This document shows positions 58,562-64,000 of a stretch of DNA of 64,000 bases, one piece after another. Position numbers and translations under genes: made by a program. The notes under the pieces were generated by a model. The model saw nothing but the letters and a program-made list of their open reading frames with translations. It had not been told where the DNA came from and made no database searches. The stretch comes from Fen-1364 sp049515135. GTDB taxonomy: Bacteria; Spirochaetota; Spirochaetia; SZUA-6; Fen-1364. The stretch is taken from positions 1 to 64,000 of the forward strand of contig JBEKUJ010000003.1 of NCBI GenBank assembly GCA_049515135.1, given 5' to 3'. Position 1 is the stretch's first letter. Each line of letters begins with the position of its first letter.

Positions 58562-60475
58562 TTACTTCGCCGATGTCTCCGCTTTTCGCAGGGTTGCCGC
58601 CTTGGCAAGGAACTTGTCCGCGTACTCCGAATTGCCCATCCGCCGGTATACCATTCCCAGGTTGCGGTTTGCCCGCCAGTCCTGCGGAGAGAGAGAGATG
58701 GCGCGCCGGAAGAGCTCTGCTGCTTTCTCCAGGGTTTTCTCCTGATAGTGGAGCACGCCGAGCATGAGAAGAAGGGAAAGGCTCTCTCCGTTCTGCTTCA
58801 TGAAGCCTTCCATCGCCTTGATCCCGACCTTCCGCGCTCCGATCTTGTCCAGGCAGTAGACTGCCGCCTTGATAAGCTCCACTGAGTCCTGATCCGTGCT
58901 GAGAAGGTCGCGCAGGATCACGAGCGCCTCAGCGTACCTGCCGGAGCGGCGGTAGCATAAAGCCAGGGTGGACTTCAGCTTTGCGTTGCGCGGCTCCAGG
59001 GGAAGGAGCTTCGCGATCTGCTCCGCGGCGTCAGCGAATGACTGCATGCGAAGCAGCAGCCGCACCAGCTGACGCCGGGCCGCCTTGTCATCAGGGTCCA
59101 GGCTGAGGTAGCGAAGAAGGGCGTCGCGTTGCTCCTCGGATTTGCCGTTTGCTTCGTAAATCCCGGCGAGCGCCTGCAGTGCGTCCAGGTCGTCCTCCGA
59201 GACCCGAAGGACGCGCTTGTACCATCCCTCGGCAAGCTCGGGAAGACCGGCCCGGACGTACGCCGCGGCCAGCTCCACCATGAGGACGAGGTCGGGCCCC
59301 CGGCCCTTGACCTGCTGCTGCAATTCACCGAGCACCTTCTCAGTGGCTGCGCCCGTTCGGGCCAGGGCGAGGCTGTGGAAATACCTGGCAGTCTCATCGG
59401 CGGGGTTCTTCAGCAGGAGGTGGCCCGCCTCGGTGAGGAGCTCTCCGTACTCCCTCCTGTCCCAGAGCACCGCAAGCAGGCCGTAGCGGATCTCCAGGGA
59501 ACTCTTGTCCTTTTCCAGTGCCCGCAGGAAGTGGTTCTTTGCCTTGCCCAGGTCTCCCAGGTTCCGGTAGGATTCGCCGACCAGCATGTGCAGATACGGG
59601 TCTGTGTAGTCGTCCTTGAGGAGTCGCTTTCCATACAGTATTGCCTCACGATACCGCCTCTCGCGGAACAGGTTGACCGTGATGAATCGAAGGACGTCTT
59701 TCGCGTTGCCGTCCGGGCTGACGGAGCTCTTCAGCATCTGCGTTCCTATGCGGAGCTCCTCAGCAGCCTCCTTCTTCTGGTCCTGCGAGAGAAGGATCAG
59801 CGCCTTCTGCAGGTGGAGGAAGGGGTCCTGCGGCGACATCTTCGAGGCCTCCTCTATGTGGTAGAGGGAGGCGTTGTTCTTTCCCAGCTCCTTGTAGATC
59901 GACGCAAGATAGAGGTGGGGGAGGATGCTGGCTGAACGCTGCTCCAGGACTTCATTGAAGAGCCTGGCAGAATCGACGAGCTGGCCCCTGTAGAAAAGCC
60001 GTATGGCAAGAACAAGGGCCGTGTTGAGGTAGCCAACCTGCAGCCGCGTATTCTGCGGATCCAGCTCCAGCGCCTTGGCGAAGCACCAGATCGCCTTTTC
60101 GGACCGGCGGGCTTTCAGCCACGCAAATCCAAGGAGGCCGAAAGCCGCGGCAAACCGGGGATTTGTCTCCGTGGCGCGGCGGAGGTGCCGGATGGCCGAG
60201 GGGTAGGCCTCCAGGGCGAGGTATGCGCGTCCAAGAAAAAAATGGCCGGCAGCTGAAGCCGGTCTCTGCTGGACGTAGAAATTGAGCGCCTGGGCGGCGC
60301 GGGCATGCTCCCCCAGGGCATGGTAGCTGCGGCCGAGGTACAGAAGCGCCTGCGGGTATCGGTCTGTGCTGCCGACGATCCGAAGAAGGATGTCAACGGA
60401 TTTTGCATAATCGCGGTTCCGACCCGCCTGGAGCGCTTCCTGGAAAAGCTCGGCGTAATTCGTCCTGTCCGGCAC
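58562..60475 (-). CDS. large TPR-repeat protein
   Basis: A 637-residue protein without a signal peptide, built almost entirely of tetratricopeptide repeats (for example PQALLYLGRSYHALGEHARAA, GDLGKAKNHFLRALEKD, and a final WRANRNLGMVYRRMGNSEYA). At least 14 units can be counted by eye. It is likely a cytoplasmic scaffold. The start is GTG 60475, with GCAGGG 8-13 nt upstream. Its promoter (TTGTAA-18-TATACT) shares -35 sequence with the divergent chemoreceptor-like gene. No partner can be named. Confidence 0.78.
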   Translation of the reverse strand: MPDRTNYAELFQEALQAGRNRDYAKSVDILLRIVGSTDRYPQALLYLGRSYHALGEHARAAQALNFYVQQRPASAAGHFFLGRAYLALEAYPSAIRHLRRATETNPRFAAAFGLLGFAWLKARRSEKAIWCFAKALELDPQNTRLQVGYLNTALVLAIRLFYRGQLVDSARLFNEVLEQRSASILPHLYLASIYKELGKNNASLYHIEEASKMSPQDPFLHLQKALILLSQDQKKEAAEELRIGTQMLKSSVSPDGNAKDVLRFITVNLFRERRYREAILYGKRLLKDDYTDPYLHMLVGESYRNLGDLGKAKNHFLRALEKDKSSLEIRYGLLAVLWDRREYGELLTEAGHLLLKNPADETARYFHSLALARTGAATEKVLGELQQQVKGRGPDLVLMVELAAAYVRAGLPELAEGWYKRVLRVSEDDLDALQALAGIYEANGKSEEQRDALLRYLSLDPDDKAARRQLVRLLLRMQSFADAAEQIAKLLPLEPRNAKLKSTLALCYRRSGRYAEALVILRDLLSTDQDSVELIKAAVYCLDKIGARKVGIKAMEGFMKQNGESLSLLLMLGVLHYQEKTLEKAAELFRRAISLSPQDWRANRNLGMVYRRMGNSEYADKFLAKAATLRKAETSAK

Positions 60476-60493
60476 TGCTGGGGCCCTGCCATG

Positions 60494-60545
60494 AGTATAG
60501 CATGTCAGCGAATTGCTTTACAAAGGGTTGGCTTTGCAATACACA
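60494..60545. promoter_or_regulatory. divergent promoters sharing a -35 region
   Basis: Plus: TTTACA (60517-60522), 17 nt, TACACA (60540-60545), 6 nt, ATG 60552. Minus: TTGTAA (60523-60518), 18 nt, TATACT (60499-60494). The quasi-palindromic TTTACAA serves as -35 in both directions. Confidence 0.6.
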
Positions 60546-60551
60546 TTAGCC

Positions 60552-61961
60552 ATGCAAGCAGTCCTGAATCTGGCACAGATCACGCGCAACCAGGTAGTTC
60601 TTGCCGACAGGCTGGAAATCGGGGTCCGCCTGGCCGCAAGCGGAATCGTTCTGGTGCTCTGCCTTGCCACCGGGCAGTCCACTTTGTCCGTTGTGGCCGC
60701 TTCTATCTTCTTTGGACTCGTCATTTTTTCCCTCATTGCAGGCGTTCTGCTCACGCAGAAAAGGGATCCTGGCCCTCTGTTTATCCCGTCTCTCGCCCTG
60801 GACTGCGCGGCCGTCGCGGTGAACGGAATGTCTGCGGTCAGATCCCTGGGATTTGTCCCCGCCCTTCCCATTCTCATTGTTCTTGAAGGCTATTGCTCCG
60901 CAATGGCACTGCTCTCCGCTCTTCGCCTGTCCACGCGGGATGTCATCTGGGCAGGGGGAGCCGCGGTCCTGGCTCCGGCTATTGTCTCGCTGGGAGCATT
61001 TACCCTCCTGCCGGACTCGGACGTCAGGGCGCTGTTTTTCATACCGGTCCTGAACGCACTCATAGCGAGCTTTGCAGGAATCATAGCAGACCAGAGCAGG
61101 GGCGCTCTCAAAGACAATCTGGTCACGGAGGACCTCCTGCGGGCAAGTCGAAGGCTGAAGATGACCATGGATATCGTTGCTGCCTCGATTTTCAACCTCC
61201 ACCAGCTTGTGAACAGACTCGGGGACATCTCGACCACGGTTTCGACGGGAGTGCGCAACCAGGCAGCCGGAATCGATCAGGTGACAACCGCCGCTGAGCA
61301 CCTCCAGGGGGCCATGGGGAGCATTTCGCAGGCCACGGAAAAAATGGCCATGTCCATCGGAAAGACGGCGCAGTTTTCCGAGAGCGGCAACACGATCATG
61401 CAGAAGATCATCGCGGAAATCCTGGGCATCCATGACGTCGTGGACAAAATGGTGGCGGCCCTTGCCCGCATCAACGATATCGCTGATCAGACGAATCTGC
61501 TCGCCCTGAATGCGGCCATCGAGGCATCCCGCGCCGGCGACCGCACGGGAGGTTTTTCCGTCGTTGCAGACGAGATCCGGCAGCTCGCGGAGAAGACCGC
61601 AAGGACTGCAAGCGAGATCGGCAAATGGGTCAAGCAGATCGAGAGCGTCATCCAGACCGGAGGCGAGTCATCGCGGGAAGCAGGCAAGATTTTCGATTCG
61701 ATTGCCCGGGATCTCGGCTCGTATGCGGGATTCATCCACCAACTTTCCACCTCGGTCAAAGAGCAGCTTGGCGCCAACAGAAAAGTGACGGATGCCATGG
61801 AGAACATCGGTTCCGTCGTGGACGACAACCGGGACATGGCGGAGTCGGTATCCCGGATCGTCGGCAATCTCAGGCAGGAAATGTTCAAGCTCGAGGCACT
61901 GGTGGACGACAAGGTGCAGGAGGTTGAGAAGCTCTACCGCGGGGCCCAGGGCCCCGCGTGA
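60552..61961 (+). CDS. membrane methyl-accepting chemotaxis-like protein
   Basis: A 469-residue protein. Residues about 25-185 contain roughly six membrane helices with only short loops, so there is no periplasmic sensor domain. The cytoplasmic coiled coil (about 200-460) has the conserved chemoreceptor tip, INDIADQTNLLALNAAIEAS followed by RGGFSVVADEIRQLAEKTA-type sequence (here GDRTGGF). The signalling part is shorter than in canonical receptors. It may sense membrane or intracellular state and signal to CheA/CheW encoded elsewhere. ATG 60552 follows a -10 box by 6 nt. Confidence 0.82.
   Translation: MQAVLNLAQITRNQVVLADRLEIGVRLAASGIVLVLCLATGQSTLSVVAASIFFGLVIFSLIAGVLLTQKRDPGPLFIPSLALDCAAVAVNGMSAVRSLGFVPALPILIVLEGYCSAMALLSALRLSTRDVIWAGGAAVLAPAIVSLGAFTLLPDSDVRALFFIPVLNALIASFAGIIADQSRGALKDNLVTEDLLRASRRLKMTMDIVAASIFNLHQLVNRLGDISTTVSTGVRNQAAGIDQVTTAAEHLQGAMGSISQATEKMAMSIGKTAQFSESGNTIMQKIIAEILGIHDVVDKMVAALARINDIADQTNLLALNAAIEASRAGDRTGGFSVVADEIRQLAEKTARTASEIGKWVKQIESVIQTGGESSREAGKIFDSIARDLGSYAGFIHQLSTSVKEQLGANRKVTDAMENIGSVVDDNRDMAESVSRIVGNLRQEMFKLEALVDDKVQEVEKLYRGAQGPA
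61938..61958 (+). terminator. GC hairpin at the end of the chemoreceptor-like gene
   Basis: CGCGGGGC (61938-61945) pairs with GCCCCGCG (61951-61958) around CCAGG, overlapping the last codons. It has no T-run, so termination efficiency is uncertain. Confidence 0.35.
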
Positions 61962-61980
61962 ACCGGCCCAGAAGCCGCGT

Positions 61981-62010
61981 TTGACAAAGCCGTCCTGATC
62001 GTACCAGAAT
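61981..62010 (+). promoter_or_regulatory. promoter for purB-guaA
   Basis: Perfect TTGACA (61981-61986), 18 nt, CAGAAT (62005-62010), then 5 nt to ATG 62016. No Shine-Dalgarno is present. It is nearly identical in layout to the promoter at 44901-44930. Confidence 0.65.
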
Positions 62011-62015
62011 GGCGC

Positions 62016-63461
62016 ATGGAACAGCGGAGCATCTTCGCCAACCTGTCCCCCCTGGATCATAGATACTCTCTTTCCGATCCCCAGCTCTTCCAGCGGCTCT
62101 CTTCCTGCCTGAGCGAGGACGCCGCCGTTCGCTACTGCCTTCGCGTGGAGACGGCGCTGCTGAAGACGTTGCTCGCCCGCCTGGAGGTCCGGACCGGCGG
62201 TCAGGATTCCATGGAGGGCTTTGGTGACGGCATCTCTCCGCAGGAAGTGTATGACGAGGAAGAGAAGACCCATCACAACATCAGGGCGCTCGTCAACGTC
62301 ATGAAGCGCCATCTCCCCGCCGGTGTACGTCCCTACGTGCACCTGGGAGCCACGTCCGCCGACATCCTGGACACCGCATCCGCCTTGCGTTACCGCGACG
62401 CCGTCCGGACCGTCATCCTCCCGCTTCTCCTGGATCTTGAAGAGGAGCTGGTGCGCAGGGCCCGGGAGGAAGCGGAAACTCCCCAGATCGGGAGGACGCA
62501 TGGTCAGCACGCTGTTCCCATCACGTTCGGCTTCGCTATTGCGGAGTACGTGGCGAGGCTCGGCAAAAGCCTGGAGAGGATCGAAGGGAAGGCCGGCAAC
62601 CTCCGCGGAAAGCTCGCGGGGGCCGTCGGGGCCTACAACGCCACATCCCTCGTGGTGAAGGATCCCCGGTCGCTGGAAAAGGACTTCCTTGCGTCCCTGG
62701 GGCTTCAGCCATCGGAGCACTCCACGCAGCTCGTTGAGCCTGAGTACCTCCTGGAGCTGCTCCTGGAGCTGAACACCGCGTTCGGAATCATTGCGAACCT
62801 CGCGGACGACCTGCGTCATCTGCAGAGGTCCGAGATCGCGGAGGTGCATGAGGAGTTCACAGCCACGCAGGTCGGGTCATCCACCATGCCGCAGAAGCGA
62901 AATCCGTGGAACTCGGAGCACGTCAAGAGTCTCTGGAAGGAGTTTTGTCCCAGGGTGGTCACGTTCTTCATGGACCAGATTTCTGAGCACCAGCGTGATC
63001 TCACCAACTCCGCCTCCTCACGCTTCATCGCAGAGTACATTTCCGGGCTTGCCCTTGCAGCCGCGCGGATGGGATCGGTAGTGAAGTCGCTGGCTGTCGA
63101 CCGCAGGCGGATGGCGGAGAATCTTTCACGGGCCGGGGACCTGATCTTCTCCGAGCCTGTCTACATCCTGATGGCCCTCGGGGGAGATCCCGATGCCCAT
63201 GAGGGCGTACGAAAGGCGACTCTCCGGGTGGAGCAATCGGGGGAGCAACTCACCGGAGCGCTGCGCAGGGACAGCGCCGTGTGGGAGGTGTTGACGAAGC
63301 AGCTTGCCCATGCCATGGGGAAGAAAGCGGACTCATTCTTCGATGATCCGGCGAACTACAGGGGAATGGCCGCGGAGCAGGCGCGGACCCTTGCGGAGAA
63401 ATATGAAGGGCTGTGCGCGCGTATGCGAAAGGAGCCTGGAGGCGGATGGACAAGATCCTGA
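62016..63461 (+). CDS. purB: adenylosuccinate lyase
   Basis: A 481-residue member of the fumarase/aspartase superfamily. It cleaves SAICAR and adenylosuccinate in purine synthesis. N-terminal ANLSPLDHRYS is typical of PurB. HVHLGATS-like (YVHLGATSADILD), GRTHGQHAVP with its catalytic His, and the signature GSSTMPQKRNPWNSE are all present. The C-terminal helical domain ends in a basic tail. guaA begins 16 nt before its stop, so the two purine genes are coupled. Its predicted mRNA starts at or near the ATG. Confidence 0.93.
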   Translation: MEQRSIFANLSPLDHRYSLSDPQLFQRLSSCLSEDAAVRYCLRVETALLKTLLARLEVRTGGQDSMEGFGDGISPQEVYDEEEKTHHNIRALVNVMKRHLPAGVRPYVHLGATSADILDTASALRYRDAVRTVILPLLLDLEEELVRRAREEAETPQIGRTHGQHAVPITFGFAIAEYVARLGKSLERIEGKAGNLRGKLAGAVGAYNATSLVVKDPRSLEKDFLASLGLQPSEHSTQLVEPEYLLELLLELNTAFGIIANLADDLRHLQRSEIAEVHEEFTATQVGSSTMPQKRNPWNSEHVKSLWKEFCPRVVTFFMDQISEHQRDLTNSASSRFIAEYISGLALAAARMGSVVKSLAVDRRRMAENLSRAGDLIFSEPVYILMALGGDPDAHEGVRKATLRVEQSGEQLTGALRRDSAVWEVLTKQLAHAMGKKADSFFDDPANYRGMAAEQARTLAEKYEGLCARMRKEPGGGWTRS

Positions 63462-64000
63462 TTCTCGACTTCGGAAGCCAGAGCACCCAGCTCATTGGCC
63501 GCAGGATCCGGCAGATCGGAGTGTACAGCGAGATCGTGCCAGGTGACCGGCAGGTCAGTGCAATGGATTTCAGCGACGTTCGGGGAATCATCCTCTCAGG
63601 CTCGCCTTTTTCGGTGTATGAGGACGGGGCGCCGCGCGCGGACAGGCGCATCTATGAAAAAGGCCTTCCCATGCTCGGGATCTGCTACGGTTTCCAGAGC
63701 ATGAGCGCGGATCACGGCGGAGCCGTGACTGCGCTCGTTAGCAAGGAATACGGGAGGGCGCGGATAACACTGGAGGGAAAATCGGCCCTCTTTGGGCGCG
63801 TTCCCGGAGACTCCTTCGTATCCTGGATGAGCCACGGGGATTCGGTGACGCAGGCCCCTGCGGGGTTCCGCGTCATAGGGCGCTCGGAGAACGGTCTTGC
63901 CGCCGCGTTCGTGAGCGAGGAGCGCCTGATGTGGGGGGTGCAGTTCCATCCCGAGGCGAGCCATTGCGAGCACGGGCAGCAGATCCTGGAGGCCTTTGCA
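63446..64000 (+). CDS. guaA: GMP synthase (glutamine-hydrolysing), N-terminal part, cut by window end
   Basis: The first 185 residues of GuaA, running off the window. The class I glutamine amidotransferase domain has a complete triad: Cys80 in GICYG, His168 and Glu170 in QFHPEAS. N-terminal ILDFGSQSTQLIGRRIRQ is typical of GuaA rather than other glutaminases. It would convert XMP to GMP with ammonia from glutamine. ATG 63446 overlaps purB by 16 nt, with GGAGGCGG just upstream. The ATP-pyrophosphatase domain should follow beyond 64000. Confidence 0.92.
   Translation, partial: MDKILILDFGSQSTQLIGRRIRQIGVYSEIVPGDRQVSAMDFSDVRGIILSGSPFSVYEDGAPRADRRIYEKGLPMLGICYGFQSMSADHGGAVTALVSKEYGRARITLEGKSALFGRVPGDSFVSWMSHGDSVTQAPAGFRVIGRSENGLAAAFVSEERLMWGVQFHPEASHCEHGQQILEAFA

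Overview
This 64 kb window looks like chromosome of a GC-rich member of the Spirochaetia, on the treponeme side. The evidence is content and gene order. There is a very probable cytoplasmic filament protein CfpA followed by a pyruvate-phosphate-dikinase-like gene, uvrA followed directly by an LptD-like gene, and pgk-tpiA-secG in a row. A V/A-type rather than F-type ATPase, a TP0750-like von Willebrand protein and a pallilysin-like lipoprotein point the same way. The comparisons with Treponema pallidum rest on memory of that genome, not on a search.

Layout. 1-125 is the 3' end of a group II intron, followed by a poorly coding stretch with an ABC-ATPase remnant. 777-11739 is mostly plus-strand housekeeping: yggS, an RluD-type pseudouridine synthase, murI, rsgA, mutS2 and uvrA, with a two-gene minus-strand insert (MBL-fold hydrolase and pentapeptide protein). 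11736-20953 holds lptD, phoH, a PgpH-like HD phosphodiesterase, ybeY and a TPR protein. 21042-23935 is pgk-tpiA-secG and a PTS IIA-like gene. 24009-32911 is a complete V/A-ATPase operon (stalk, C, I, K, F, E, A, B, D) ending in a universal stress protein. 32987-42132 has a lipoprotein and a HEPN-like gene diverging from a shared promoter, then a flavodoxin-like protein, a DnaJ-domain protein, a SurA/PrsA-type isomerase, nusB, a frameshifted TPR gene, bactofilin, methionine aminopeptidase and a phosphoribosyltransferase. 42171-46515 is an envelope cluster. 46523-51795 (minus) is a tightly overlapping four-gene operon: vWA protein, GlgD-like protein, DHH phosphoesterase, pallilysin-like lipoprotein. 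Diverging from it, 51949-57886 encodes CfpA, an unknown two-domain protein and a PPDK-like protein with a degraded ATP half. The right end has an unknown gene, a TPR protein, a membrane MCP-like protein, purB and the start of guaA.

How the genes work together. The window supplies translation and ribosome maturation, DNA repair and recombination control, lower glycolysis, ion-motive ATPase, purine synthesis and envelope biogenesis. CfpA and bactofilin are cytoskeletal. The PgpH-like and DHH proteins could together degrade c-di-AMP. Genes are packed, often with 1-8 nt overlaps. At least six promoters place the -10 box only 5-6 nt before the start codon, which predicts leaderless mRNAs alongside conventional Shine-Dalgarno genes. 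No tRNA, rRNA, CRISPR array or insertion sequence was recognised.
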